Source: Podospora comata
Lineage: Eukaryota > Ascomycota > Sordariomycetes > Sordariales > Podosporaceae
Direction of reading: 5' to 3'
NCBI GenBank assembly: GCA_017354895.1
Contig: CP071495.1
Span: 1,409,001-1,473,000, forward strand
Length of the DNA stretch: 64,000 bases
Notes under the pieces: model-generated
The model's database searches: none
The model's input: the letters and a program-made list of their open reading frames with translations, nothing else
What the model was told of the DNA's origin: nothing
Program-made: the position numbers and the translations under genes
In this document: positions 11,200 through 22,507 of the stretch, piece by piece
Position numbering within the stretch: the first letter of the stretch is position 1
Layout of the letters: the number at the start of each line of letters is the position of its first letter

Positions 11200-11847
11200 T
11201 TATCTCTTCCTCCCCAGGTTTCTGAGCAGCACACCTCCAATAATACCCGCGGCAACTGCCACCCCGCTCACGATGGCCACGCCCATCAACCCTTCCTTGG
11301 CCACCTTGTCGTCGATCAACGTGCGCAAATTCGAAGCTTGAAGGTTGGCAGGTTCCTTTTCGATAAGGAGGTCGTTGTATCTTCGCGCCTCGCCGTAGTT
11401 GCCGAGCTTATAGTTTCCGAGAGCGAGATAGTAGAGGCACTCGCGACGGCGTTCTGGGGACGTTCGGAAGATTTCTGAGAGGAGCATCACGCCGAGGTGT
11501 TGCTCAGAGCGTACGTTCGACTTGACAAGGCCCTGTTTACTGTATTAGAACACCATTTAGTTTTCTCGTGAGCCGAGATGCGCACCCAGGCATAGTTGAA
11601 CTTTGTTTGCACTCCCACCATCTCGCCCTCCTTCTCATACTGTGCCCTGAGCACTCCGAGCTCTGATGGGCTCAGAGGGCTGTTTTCCTATAGTCAATAC
11701 CTGTTTTCAAGCACTTCATGTTCTCGTACAAGCTTACGTTTCGGCATCGATAGCATCTGGAAGCATGGCTGTTAGCTACCTCAGCTATCCACTGCGGCGT
11801 CAGGTCACTCTCGGCCCATAAGAAAACCTACATGGTAATTGTGTCAT
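11200..11847 (-). CDS. FIS1: Mitochondrial fission protein FIS1
   Basis: Four exons: 11847-11832 (16 nt), 11756-11738 (19 nt), 11679-11586 and 11532-11200, giving 153 aa, the usual Fis1 length. The first two exons are micro-exons. I chose this path because only it yields MTQLPYAIDAET then [14 protein letters not shown] in frame, matching the conserved Fis1 N-terminus. The body has the TPR-like fold with [31 protein letters not shown] and [10 protein letters not shown], and ends with a C-terminal tail anchor ([20 protein letters not shown]) plus basic RNLGRKR. Fis1 sits in the outer mitochondrial and peroxisomal membranes and recruits the Dnm1 fission dynamin through adaptors (established knowledge). 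Introns are 75, 58 and 53 nt. The gene is divergent from SPC24. Confidence 0.93.
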
Positions 11848-12450
11848 GGTGGGCAAAACTCTCCCCAAAGAATAGCTTCCGAGTCAATCTGTTTCTGGCA
11901 GGGTCGGACAGGATTGAGAAGAGGGTTGTTGAATGCAGCCGGTTTCTACCTTTCAAAAAGCCTTGTTCTTGTTCTGCTCTGTTCTGCGCTTTGGCTGCAG
12001 GCGGCGGCTGAAGCTCGGGCCCTTTCCTTGGTGTGTGCCCACACGGGTGCCCAAGTGATCGATGACGAAGCATCTTGCCGCTTGCCGTTAGTAGGACAAC
12101 GGAGACGCGATAAGCTGATAAGAACAACCCCACGATTTAGTACCCTGTCACTGTGGTGATGCCAAGATGTTAAAACAACAATTGCTTTCCAGCGGCAGCT
12201 TTGCGACGCGACAGCGCATGAAATTCAATCCCTTTTTTTTCACATCAACCAACCCAGACACACGACCATCGCCTGCAACCAAGCGCACAAGTACAATCGC
12301 AACTACAGCCACAACACTCAGAAAACATCATACAAGCAGCACAAACCCTCAAGTCTCATCCGGCCATAATACTCAATTAACACCACCACTCCTGTTCAAT
12401 CCAACCCTACATCACCCCCCTCCACTGCCCCCTTCAAAAAGCAGCCCAAA
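11848..12450. other. Shared divergent promoter region FIS1/SPC24
   Basis: 603 bp separate the two divergent start codons, so promoters and leaders of both genes must lie here. An A/C-rich stretch (about 12240-12440) precedes the SPC24 ATG and looks like its 5' leader. I see no other gene. Confidence 0.6.
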
Positions 12451-13083
12451 ATGCTCCTAGAAGAAGACCCCTCCCTCCTAATCCGCCACACAATCACAAA
12501 CTTCAACACCGCCCCCGACCGCCTCGCCATCTCCCGCATCTCCGAATCCCTCTCCACCCTCGCCCAAGCCCGCGACCTCCGCATCCGCGAAGCCGAATCC
12601 TCCCTCAAAAAACTCTCCCGCCAGCTCTCCACCCTCTCCAACCAGCACCGCGAGCTAACCTCCACCCACTCCTCCGCCGCCCACGCCTCCGAGATCTCCC
12701 GCCTCGACACCCAAAAGTTCCGCATCGCAAAGTCGGCTTCAGACCTCGAAATGGAAACGGAGCGGCTGCAGGGCCAGCTGGACGAGTTGAACGCCAGGCT
12801 CCAAGAGCTGGAGATGCAGGGTGTTGATGGCGGGGATGGGGTTGAAGGAGTAAGAGGTGGGGATGGCGGGGTGGAGGATGAGGTGCTGCTGAGGCTAAAG
12901 GTGTATAGGAGTTTGGGGATGGAGTTGGAGAAGAGTGATGATGGGAGTGGGAAGAAGGATGGAGGGGGAGAGTTTAACAGGGTCGTGTTGAGGAATGATA
13001 AGAGGGGGGATGTTCATGTTGTCAAGATTGATGGGGGGTTTTCGAGGTTTTTCTATGCGAATTACTTTTGGCAGAATCTTTGA
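12451..13083 (+). CDS. SPC24: Kinetochore protein SPC24 (NDC80 complex)
   Basis: Single exon, 210 aa. The start [19 protein letters not shown] is typical of fungal Spc24. Residues ~25-125 are a continuous heptad-rich coiled coil ([20 protein letters not shown] through [13 protein letters not shown]). A short Gly/Asp-rich linker follows. The C-terminal ~70 residues form the small globular head: [14 protein letters not shown], then [20 protein letters not shown] and [13 protein letters not shown]. Spc24 pairs with Spc25 at the inner end of the NDC80 complex and binds the Mis12 complex and CENP-T at the kinetochore (established knowledge). The Gly-Gly-Asp linker is encoded by GGGGATGG-type repeats and may be species-specific. 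No intron is needed. Most of the DNA is strongly C-biased at third positions; the 3' third switches to G. Confidence 0.92.
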   Translation: MLLEEDPSLLIRHTITNFNTAPDRLAISRISESLSTLAQARDLRIREAESSLKKLSRQLSTLSNQHRELTSTHSSAAHASEISRLDTQKFRIAKSASDLEMETERLQGQLDELNARLQELEMQGVDGGDGVEGVRGGDGGVEDEVLLRLKVYRSLGMELEKSDDGSGKKDGGGEFNRVVLRNDKRGDVHVVKIDGGFSRFFYANYFWQNL

Positions 13084-13360
13084 TGGGATGTTGTTGGAAT
13101 ACGTGGGAAAGGAAAAGGCGTTTGGAGTTTGATACCACGGGCATGGCATGTACACGATTTCGTCTCAAAAGAAGAAGAAAAGATTGTACAATTACTGTTC
13201 AATCAATCCGAGCAGAGATGCCGCTTTTCATTATCGTTATTTACCCTCGGATTCCTCTGCCTTGTTCTAATTCCTCGCTATGATTGCCCAGGATCATACC
13301 CAAATACGCCGGAAACGCTGAAGTTTGTACACAGAATACCTACAATACACCTTTTCTCGC

Positions 13361-14332
13361 TCAGGCAGCCGGAGTCTTTCTCACCGACCTCGGACTCAGC
13401 AAGTCATGTCTAATCCTCGACTCCATCTCCAGCGTTGTGAACGCCGGTGGGGGGATTGGAAACGTCTGGTTCAGCCTCACCGTCGAAGCATTCGGCGTCG
13501 GCCCCGCAGTCCTTGCCCCAAACCCACCTGTTGAAGCGAGCCAGTCATGGTTGATATCGTTCATTATCGTCCCCCTCCTCGATCCGCTTCTCGGGGTAAG
13601 ATAGGACCCGCTAGGGCTAGGCATCGGCCCGGCACTATGCGAACGGGAATGGCCGCGGGTGAAGGGAGCTCGTCCTTCACGTGCGAGTTCAAGGCGAGAG
13701 TTGATGCTGGTCCAGTCCGAGTCGCTGCCGTTGTTGTCGAGCCTCCACCCGCCAATGCCTTCATAGTCACGGTCCAAGCCGACAGATGGGGTGAGGACTG
13801 CATCGGCAAAGGTAGCCGGGGGGAGGCTTGCGTCGGCAAAGGTGGCTGGGGTGATGGTGGTGATGTCGTTGAGAACGTGGTTTTCATGGATGGGAGTGAT
13901 CGTCCCCGGTGAGGAAATAGATACCTGGCTGGAGGAGCGCCTGGAGTGTTTCCTGAAACCATAGCTGGATTTTCGGCGGGGGGAGATGTACCCTGAGTTG
14001 GGGTGACCGGTTGTTTGAGGGAAGGGAGAAGGGGGGCTGTGGTTGGAAGAGCTGGAACGGGCGCTGGAAAGTGGTGATGCCGGTGTCCTCCAACCGTCAC
14101 CGCGGGAATAGCGGCGTTGATTGTCTGCCGAGGATAAGGAGGACTTGCTCTTGCCGCGCAGGAAGTACTGTGGCACGAAAGCGAGGGCGATATCGAGGTA
14201 GACGATGGCCGCCCTGAACATCAATACTGAAAAGGCGAGGGCGGAGGTCACGCCTGCGAATATGGCCAGTGGGAGGGTGAACATGAATAGGAAGGGGACC
14301 ACAAGGCCATGTACGGGGTTGATGAGCGCCAT
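13361..14332 (-). CDS. Conserved fungal membrane protein, unknown function
   Basis: Single exon of 323 aa, read from an ATG at 14330-14332 (MALINPVHG). The frame runs further upstream, but the residues there look like translated leader, so I take the internal ATG. Residues ~8-58 form two hydrophobic segments (VPFLFMFTLPLAIFAGVTSA and LMFRAAIVYLDIALAFVPQY). The remaining ~260 residues are Ser/Pro/Arg-rich and probably cytosolic, with many basophilic phosphosite-like RxxS and SRxSS patches (RKHSRRSSSQVS, SRSHSAGPMPSPS). A duplicated ATFADA motif occurs twice within 25 residues. I do not recognise a named family. The architecture suggests an ER or plasma-membrane protein with a phosphoregulated tail, which is inference. 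Confidence 0.7.
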   Translation of the reverse strand: MALINPVHGLVVPFLFMFTLPLAIFAGVTSALAFSVLMFRAAIVYLDIALAFVPQYFLRGKSKSSLSSADNQRRYSRGDGWRTPASPLSSARSSSSNHSPPSPFPQTTGHPNSGYISPRRKSSYGFRKHSRRSSSQVSISSPGTITPIHENHVLNDITTITPATFADASLPPATFADAVLTPSVGLDRDYEGIGGWRLDNNGSDSDWTSINSRLELAREGRAPFTRGHSRSHSAGPMPSPSGSYLTPRSGSRRGTIMNDINHDWLASTGGFGARTAGPTPNASTVRLNQTFPIPPPAFTTLEMESRIRHDLLSPRSVRKTPAA

Positions 14333-15291
14333 TCTGTTCAATTGATGACTCCTATGGGATTGGAATGAAACGAGAAAAACTCCAGAACTCGAGCTGGACG
14401 AGAGAAGGAGGGCCGACAATTGGTTATTATGGGCGATGCATGGCGCGATAGGGGAGCGGCATGTTATCTCGCTCCAAACACGCAACTTGTTAAGGTTAGG
14501 GGGAAAAAAGTCGAATGCAGGTGCTAGATAAGGGCAGACAAAGAATAAGACGGCCGGACGGCGACCGACGGCTCAAGTTGCCCCTTGACCTCCGCTGTGA
14601 AGCAGCTCAGACACTGTCTCCCGTCTCCGGGCATGTGAAGGCCAAGCCGTGGGAAGCTTGGAGGGGCATTCCCAGTGGTGCAGGAATCCCTGGCGCAGCT
14701 CACGGGAAGACAGGGGTTTGGCGGGGTCCGTCTTGGCATCGTATGTGTTCCACTTGCAAAACTCAGACGCTTTGAAGAAGATCATCAGCGGAACGTGCCG
14801 AGGGAGAAAGAGTTTGGGGAGAGATCTTCCAGTCTAAAGCGTTGGGCCCTGTTTCGATATTATTAGCATCACGATTAGGTTTGGCTATCTCTTGACAGCC
14901 GAGGGGCTTGTCTAGGAAGGTATATCAAAGATGTCGGTAAGGTGTGGGACTTGATGTTTCAAAGTACCTTTAAGTTCAACATCGGAACTCCAGGGGATGC
15001 CACAAAATCAAGAAAAAACTCCTCATTGACCACAAGTTCCTTCCAGCTCCATAAACGAAGGGAATGGAATCACAAAAGACGGCAAACGGCTCACAGCAGC
15101 AGCCTTGACTCGCGTCCATGAAGCGCTCAGCCCTAGCGGCTGATGCCAAGACCCTGAGGGTTATAAGTGGGGGAAGCTGGTCAAGATCAATTCCACCCTT
15201 GACATCATCACGACCCGAGTCCAACTGACAGCTTGAACCCAGGAGGATTGAAACGACCCCGGACATCAGTCATCCAACATCGGCAGACACA
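14333..15291. other. Intergenic, divergent promoter region
   Basis: 959 bp separate two divergent genes. Short frames here (for example 14515-14775) lack features, and I see no RNA gene. Confidence 0.5.
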
Positions 15292-16584
15292 ATGTGTGGT
15301 GCAAGCGAAGGCCAATCCCGCAGCCATGAGAGGAGGAGTGGCACAGACGACGACAGCGACTTTCCCTGGGACTTGGGGGTGTGCGATGCCCATTGTCACC
15401 CAACCGACACCATGATTTCCATTGAGAGTATCAGCAGCATGCGCGCACGTGTCTTGACAGCCATGTCCACTCGCTCGCAAGATCAAGACCTCGTGGCATC
15501 GGTTGCCGCCGAGCATGGCATCAGAGACCGCTCCGCGCTAGTGTCAGACTGTCAAGGGGCGCCACGCAAGATCGTGCCGGCCTTTGGCTGGCACCCATGG
15601 TTCTCACACCAGCTGTTCGATGACACGGCGGGGAATGGCGGCAACAGTACCTATGACCCGTCGAGCTCATCGTTGGCCGAGCAAAAAGCCAAGCACTACG
15701 AGGCCGTGTTGTCTTCCTCCCCAGATGCCGAGTTCGTCGCTTCTCTCCCGGACCCAAAACCTTTGAGCGGCTTCTTGGCCGAAACGAGGCAGCGGTTGGA
15801 GGAGAACCCGCTGGCTCTGATCGGTGAGGTGGGTTTGGATAAAGCCTTCCGTTTGCCGTCTGCTTGGAAGGAGGATGAGCAACAGGAACGGGACGAGGGG
15901 CTTACTCCGGGCGGGAGAGAAGGCCGCCTCCTGAGCCCATACCACGTCAAGATGCCACACCAGACCCAGATTCTCACAGCTCAACTGCGACTTGCTGGCG
16001 AGTTGGGTCGTGCTGCTAGCGTTCATGGAGTCCAGGCTCACGGAGTTCTCTTCGACGCCATCTCGGCACTTTGGAAAGGTCATGAGAAAGAGGTCGTGTC
16101 TCGTCGGAAACAGAAAATGGTGGCCAAGGGCGCCGAGGACTTTTCATCGTCGAGCGAAGAAGAGGAGGACGAAGACGACATTTGGGCAGAGATCAATGGT
16201 CAAGCGCCAGCCGCCAAGCCGAGGCAGAAAAAGTACAAACCGAAGCCGTTCCCTCCGCGGATATGTTTGCATTCTTTCAGCGGGTCGGCCCAAGTGATGA
16301 AACAATATCTTCATCCGGCGGTGCCCGCGACAATGTACTTTTCGTTTTCGACTGTCATCAATCTTGCCACGGCAGGCGGCAAGGACAAGTTTCCTGAGCT
16401 GGTCAAGACCTGCCCCGATGACAGGATTCTCATCGAAAGCGACTTGCACACGGCTGGTGAGGATATGGACTACTACCTCGAGGACATTTGCAGAAAGATC
16501 TGTGAGATCAAAAAATGGACGCTGCAGGAGGGCGTCGAGAAGCTGAAGAAGAACTATGAAGAGTTCATCTTTGGCCCGGCCTGA
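15292..16584 (+). CDS. TatD-family metal-dependent hydrolase (Scn1/Cut9-interacting type)
   Basis: Single exon, 430 aa, from the ATG giving MCGASEGQ. Metal-site landmarks of the TatD/amidohydrolase fold occur in order: CDAHCHPTD (residues 31-39, the HxH motif), FGWHPWFSH near 105, LIGEVGLDKAFR near 180 (the bridging Glu), a VHGVQAHG segment near 247, CLHSFSG near 327 (metal His) and IESDLHT near 385 (metal Asp). The insert at about 265-310 is acidic and Lys-rich (SSSEEEEDEDD) and looks disordered. TatD proteins are 3'-5' exonucleases or related phosphodiesterases. The fungal branch includes S. pombe Scn1, isolated as a Cut9 (APC/C) interactor, and the overall layout resembles that branch. Substrate is unknown here. 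Confidence 0.82.
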   Translation: MCGASEGQSRSHERRSGTDDDSDFPWDLGVCDAHCHPTDTMISIESISSMRARVLTAMSTRSQDQDLVASVAAEHGIRDRSALVSDCQGAPRKIVPAFGWHPWFSHQLFDDTAGNGGNSTYDPSSSSLAEQKAKHYEAVLSSSPDAEFVASLPDPKPLSGFLAETRQRLEENPLALIGEVGLDKAFRLPSAWKEDEQQERDEGLTPGGREGRLLSPYHVKMPHQTQILTAQLRLAGELGRAASVHGVQAHGVLFDAISALWKGHEKEVVSRRKQKMVAKGAEDFSSSSEEEEDEDDIWAEINGQAPAAKPRQKKYKPKPFPPRICLHSFSGSAQVMKQYLHPAVPATMYFSFSTVINLATAGGKDKFPELVKTCPDDRILIESDLHTAGEDMDYYLEDICRKICEIKKWTLQEGVEKLKKNYEEFIFGPA

Positions 16585-17864
16585 GCGGTCGTTGTTGTTA
16601 CTACCTCCTGTAACAACTTCAGATGTTGATATTCAGAATCATTTCTTCTAGGATCATAGCGGCACAGCGACACATAACGTCACACTATAAAATTGCAGTT
16701 GATTCATAGCCCGTCAGTTGCTCGTATCCAGGATGATGGATTATCCCCCCCATGGTTCTGATTACGTGATCATACAGGTTGAACCCCCAACCTCGGTGCC
16801 GTGATGCCGAGCTCCTGCTCTCGGTCGACTGGCCCGACGACAAAATCCCATGAATTGTTGGAGGTCATACAACATCCGCACAGATGACCAAGAGTGTCGG
16901 GTGAGGGCAATGGCTTGAGGTATATAGCTCAACCAAGTTTTATATCTCGCAGTAGTTTGGTCAACACCTGGGCAACTGCCGTCGCTTGGTTTAGAGGAAC
17001 CGCCTCTTTGGGGTTGCCGTTGCATCGGTGGCGTTTGACATCATGACCATCAAAGACCAAGGCGATATACACAGATACGGAACCATCTCGTCGTCACCAA
17101 GAACAATGAGATCTAGAGACTCAACGGAGTACGGTATAGCGGAATAAATATATAGGTAGCGGAATGCTGAACAGGAAAAAGCTGCTTACTACCTCCCCTC
17201 CGATGAAAGGAAATGCCCTCGGTCCAGTGCCCCGCTGACAGCAACCAACTTCAAGTCACTAACGGCTTCCTTCATGCACTCCCGTCGCGGCCGGCCCCCT
17301 CGATTTTGGCAGGTTTGGCGGGGAAGTGGACATCGGAGCCGTCCTTATTTCCCCATTAATTCGCCCTCCAATTCTTCCCATCCCCGAATCCCCGCTGCCT
17401 TCTCGTTTCCTCATTATTTCCAGCGCTGCCCAGACGCTTGTGCCTCCCCATCAACGGCTGTTTTTGGCACCTTTCTAAGCTGTTAGTGCCCGCGCGCATC
17501 CGCATGCCAGAGACACGACACTTGCTGCAGCAAGCAGCTTCTTATTCCCGGTAGCGGTCACTGAAACAGACAGGACAGGACCGACGAACGCGCCGCTTTC
17601 CCACTCCCGTCCACGAGTCACCCACGTTTTTTTTTTTTCAGAGCAGAGCAGAGACACAGACGGGGTCCCCAGGCTATCCCCAGGAATTCCTCACCCACAG
17701 TGCCACAGTTCCCACTGGTTTCCCCGCGTGTTCCGGATTTCCACATCCGCCGAGGCGTTTCTGGGGAAGGGAGCCACTGACGGTTTCTCGGCGCGGTCTG
17801 GGCGGAGCTCACCAGTCAAGCAACTCCTTGCCTGTCAATTGCCTTGGCATTGAATTTTGTATCA
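16585..17864. other. Intergenic / promoter of the Zn2Cys6 regulator
   Basis: About 1.3 kb of mixed sequence upstream of the transcription factor. It has T-runs near 17630 but no convincing open frame or RNA. Confidence 0.5.
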
Positions 17865-20405
17865 ATGGATCATGATGCTGCCTCGAGACTGAGGCGGCCA
17901 CGGCAGCCACCACAGACACAGCAGCAGTCACTTGTTTGGCAGGCTGGTGTTTCCGAGTCATCTCTAACGCCAAGCCCGGCAGAGTCCGGTACCATCTACG
18001 CCTCGTCCACCGGCGTCCACAACGGCAACGGTAATAGCAACGGGGCCGGCACCAGTTATCGCCGTAGAAGGAGATCTACTCTGGTCGATGCCGAGGACTC
18101 CATAGCTGTTCGCGGTGATGGATACAGCAACGGAGCCGGGGACGTCAAGCATGCACGCAGTGCCTCTGCCGAGGACGGTGATAGTGACGGCGCCTCTCCT
18201 ACTACTGCTGAACACCAGAGGAAGAAGCAGAAACGAAACAAGCCCACGTTGTCCTGTTTCGAATGTGTAGGGAGAAAGACAAAGGTAGGGAAATTTTAAT
18301 TGGGCTGCATATCAAGAAGAGTCGATCTCGGCCTCGCCATGGGGGGGGCGGGGGGCGGGCGGTCTTACACAGACAGGTCTTGGCACATATCACCAGATTC
18401 TCGGATATGAACCGAGCCCATTCTTGCTGTTGTTCCCGGGCTAACAATTACTGCCAGTGTGACAGGGGGAGACCGCATTGCCTTGCATGTAAGTCTGCCT
18501 GTCGACTTGCCCACAGACTTGCCGTCTGATCTCGACCCCCAGGCTAACGCTCCGCATAGGTATCAAACGTCAGACCAAGTGTGAATATGCCCACGTTGCC
18601 AATGTACTCGAGTGAGTCGTCCCCTTTGCTTGTTGATACGTACCTTGCCTGTCGTGCTCATGCTCTGCATAGGGAAACGACCAGAAGTGCGGCCAACGAG
18701 CGCCGGATGACGAAGGGTCCCAAAAAGAAGGGAGACGCGCTTAAACCCACGATCCCAAACGCTGCTGATAGGGGCTTCAACGTGAATCGACTAAAGGCGC
18801 TGGGATCGGTTTCAACTTCGACAGGCCTGCTTTCGAACGTTCCCTACTCGGCTCCTGGCTCGTCCAATGTATTTGGCATTGGATCTGAGCACCCGTTTGC
18901 TAATTACTGGACTTGCGACGGGGGTTTGCCCGAGGTTATCTCTGTCTTGCCGGAGAAAGTGCAGTCGGATATTCTCCTGACGCGGTATTTTGAGTGTGTC
19001 GACCCGGTATATCCGATGCTGCATAGGCAGACGTTTTATGCCGACTATGAGGTATGGACTCGAGTGTGTCCTTTTTGCCTGGTTGTTTACTGACAGGAGT
19101 ACTAAGCATTTCTGGTCGTTGAGCCGGCCTGAGAAGGACCAAGCCGACGGAGCGTTTGTGGCGCTCATTTTCGTCATGCTCGCCTTGGGCACTCAGTTTG
19201 TGACGTCGACCTCGCCCAGGGAAAGGAAGCAGACGGCCGAGTTCTACGCTTCGGCGAGTAATCAAGCCTTGCGTGTAAGCTCGTATCTTAGCATAGCGAG
19301 CATTCGATCGGTCCAGGCCATGGTGTTGATCACGTACTTTCTCATCAACGACAACCACGCTTCTGATGGGTGGGCGTTCGGGGGGATTCTTATGAGGCAG
19401 GCGTATGCGATGGGATTGCATCGAGATCCAAATATTGGTATGTCTTCTGCTCCCTCCACCGTGTATAAACATTTGGTTTCTAACCCACCCATCCAGTCGT
19501 CCCTGACGCCTCCCCTTTTGAAAAACAACAACGCCGCAAGGTCTGGCAGGCCGTGCTTCTTCAAGACACCTTCCTGACGGTCTTGCTATCGCTCCCGCCA
19601 AGCGCGACCCACACCGACGTCAGCGTCGACGACCTCAAGCAGGACGACGCCTCCATCGCCACCGACGACCCGACCGACACGGACTACATCAAGTCCAGCT
19701 GGACGCTCGCCAACCTGGTCCAGGAAACCATCTGCTCGCCTCGGTCCCTGGACGTGCCCATCTGCACCACCGTCCGCCAAAAGTCTAAGCTGGTGCAAGA
19801 CTTTAGGACCGTCTACCGCACCTTTCCAACTGTGTTTCGCTATTGGGACCCGCAGGTCCTGACGGAGATGGCGCAGAGCAACAAGCGGGTGGTGAGGCAG
19901 ACGCTGTTCCTGTGCAGCAATTACTTTCACAACTTGATGCTGGTGCATGCGTCGGAGAGCGCGGATGTGCCTGTTAACGTTAGGGGGACGTTGGAGGCGG
20001 CTCACGATGCGATTACGGCTTTCTTTATCTTGTTTCAGCTTTTTGAGGCTGAGGCGAGGGTGTGGTGGGTTTTCAACCACAGGGCGTTTTTGGAGGCGCT
20101 TTGTATTGGGAATGTGCTGAGGGAGGTGGCGAGGGGGGAGGAGGGGGGGATTATGGGGGAGGATCCTTTGTTTATAAGGGCTAGGAGCGATATTGGTGAG
20201 TTTTTTATTCTCTGGGCGTGGGGAGAACAGGATGCTAACAGTGATTATGACAGCGAGGATGATTGAGATTATGGAGATTATGAGCCAGGGGGAGCAGGCT
20301 AGTGAGACGGCTAGGACGAGGGTGCAGGTTTTGAGCGAGTTGTTGTTGCCAGGGGGTAGAGGAGGGGAGGGTGATGGGGTGTATACGATTGGTATGGGGG
20401 TGTAG
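17865..20405 (+). CDS. Zn2Cys6 transcription factor with fungal_trans domain
   Basis: Seven exons: 17865-18284, 18458-18488, 18560-18611, 18673-19051, 19107-19437, 19497-20195 and 20254-20405 (687 aa). Two small exons split the zinc cluster, which reads CFECVGRKTKC, then DRGRPHCLAC and IKRQTKC (C131, 134, 141, 148, 151, 158), the canonical C-x2-C-x6-C-x6-C-x2-C-x6-C form. The next residues (KGPKKKG) are a likely NLS/linker. The middle domain has PVYPMLHRQTFYADYE joined to HFWSLSRPEKDQ, SYLSIASIRSVQAMVLITYF and GGILMRQAYAMGLHRDP, all hallmarks of the fungal-specific transcription factor domain. I used acceptor TAAG|CAT for exon 5 because the earlier AG leads straight to a stop. Targets are unknown. 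No metabolic cluster flanks the gene, so a pathway role cannot be inferred from context. Confidence 0.85.
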
Positions 20406-20775
20406 TTCACCATAGTATTTGAGTGGTAGTTTCTTTGGATGTTTTGGAGGGAAAAGGTATGGTTTCAAAGGTACCTAGGTATATATATGGCATAGTACAC
20501 GGAACATGCATGGTAGCGAATGGATGGCAATGATAATCATGGGACAATCACACTGGTCTGTCTCGTAGCGAATAGCTACGAGTACCACCATCTTCCATGA
20601 TATACATACCCAGCAAGCAATGGCCCGACCTGAAAACGCAAGTCATTCTTTGGAATTCTCGAACCATACCGTCTTCCAACAGAAACAACAACTCCCCATC
20701 CAAACCCCCTCGCCAGGTATCTATATAACAATTCCCCCCGCCCCCTTTACATGAAGAACAACCACCTATCTCCCC
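20406..20775. other. Convergent 3' region between the transcription factor and exchanger genes
   Basis: 370 bp between two convergent stop codons, AT-rich with an ATATATAT tract near 20480. It should hold both 3' UTRs and has no gene. Confidence 0.5.
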
Positions 20776-22507
20776 CTAATGATGCCCAACCCCCTCACTC
20801 GACCCATGATGAGGATTAGGATAATACAACGCCGCAACAGCAATCCCAACATAAACAATCACGCACAACGCCCCCTCCAAATAATTACTCTTTTGATCCC
20901 TCAAAAAGTTCCCCACCGTCAAGATCGCCAACAACAGCACCGCAAGGTCAAAAACCTCAAAGTTCAACCCCATCGGCTTCCCCAACCCCCACCCCACAAT
21001 CACCACCAGCGGCGCATTAAACATGACCGTCTGCAGCGTCGCTCCCAGCACATGCGAAAGTGCAAAGTTCATCTGGTTGTCGTACGCCTCGTCCACCGCT
21101 GTCAGGTGCTCCGCCGCCTTTTCCACAAGCGGCACAAGAATCAACCCGACAAACGCGTCTGAAACGTGCCGCTCAGTGACAAGATTGTGTATCTGATCCA
21201 CCAGCGTGATGGCAATAACGGTCACGAGCGCGATGGATACCGCCAGGGCGAGACAGCACTCTGTCAAGGTGAGCCGGTTGGAGTGGTGCGAGTACTTTGG
21301 GTTGTGTCTATCCTCATCCCTCGCCTCGTCGGCAACAAAGATGGCGTCGTAGATGCCGTGGTGGGTGTGGGCTTGGAAAAAGACATAGATCAAGTAGGCA
21401 ATCAGCAGCAAGACAGCCATCGATCGCGAGATTTCGATCGTTTTGCTGATGAGCTCCTCTTCGGGGAGTTTCCCGCTGTTGATCAGACTGTGATGGAAAA
21501 CCGTCGGGATGGCCAGGCCGAAACCACTATTGTTAAATGTTAGCCCCTGTCTACCATCAACAGTGAAGAAAAAAAAGAAAAAAAAGAAAAAGGGGGACAT
21601 ACGCAGTAAGCAATAACCCAGACCCAGCCTCACTAACAGCCTCACTAAACCCCGTCTCCTCCCTCCTCAACCCCCCGGCAAAAAAGCACAACCCCAAACA
21701 CAACAACATCGTCGCCAGCACACTCCCCAATATCGCTGCCTTGATCACCTGCACGTAATCGATCCCCCCCTCCTTCTGCTCCCTCGTGATCAAGACGATA
21801 AACATGATAATCTCCACCAAGCTCCCGAGCGTCGTCTCCACTAACACCCCCCAGACATGGGCGAACTTCCGTGACAGTTCCTGCCCGGCAAAACCGATGA
21901 GGTTCGCGCAGGGGACCATGGCTAGGTAAGCGAGGATGAAGATGACTAGGTTTGCTGTTGGGGAGGGGGTGAGGGCATAGCGGACTGCGATGGCGACGGG
22001 GACTACGGGCCAGAGGAAGTTGACCATGCGGGAGGCTCGGGAGGAGGACTGGTAGACTATGCGGAGGAAGTGAAAAGGGTGAATTCCTGAGCGGTGGGAC
22101 TCGCCCGTGTGACGGATTTGGAGGGAGCGTTTTACTGCCTGGGCGGCGGTGCGGGTGCGGGAGAGTTTGAGACCTAGGTTGTTGTTGTTGTTGTGGAGGG
22201 GGAGGGCGCCATTGTCTGGGAGGACCTCGCCTTGGGCGGTTGCGGTGCGGGAGGAGGGTTGTCTTGAGGTCGAGGTGGAAAGGATTGGTTTTTCCTGGGT
22301 GATGGTGTGGGAGGGAGAGGGTTTCATGTCGTTGTTGGGGTTGGTGATCTCTTGAGGGGGAGGTGGTTGATGAGGTGGGTGTTGTTGCCCTGGTTGGGAG
22401 GAGGCGGAGAGATACTGTTCTAGCAGCAGCGAGGTGACTTGTGTAGGTGCCAGCTCGGGGGTGTCGCTTCCTGGTGGTCCCCGTGGTGGTGGGGACGGTG
22501 CCGACAT
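20776..22507 (-). CDS. VCX/CAX-type Ca2+ (cation)/H+ exchanger, divergent branch
   Basis: Two exons: 22507-21603 and 21526-20776 around a 76-nt intron (GTATGT...ATAG), 551 aa. The N-terminal ~150 residues are Pro/Ser/Asn-rich and cytosolic-looking. About 11 hydrophobic segments follow. Alpha-repeat 1 reads HVWGVLVETTLGSLVEIIMF and alpha-repeat 2 reads FVGLILVPLVEKAAEHLTAV; LSHVLGATLQTVMFNAPLVV follows, as in the CaCA superfamily. The canonical GNxxE in each alpha repeat is replaced by GSLVE and VEKAAEH, so both transport-site Asn residues appear substituted while the Glu residues remain. CAX exchangers load Ca2+ or Mn2+ into the vacuole using the proton gradient (family knowledge). With these substitutions ion choice is uncertain; Na+/K+ or an altered specificity is possible. 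Confidence 0.83.
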
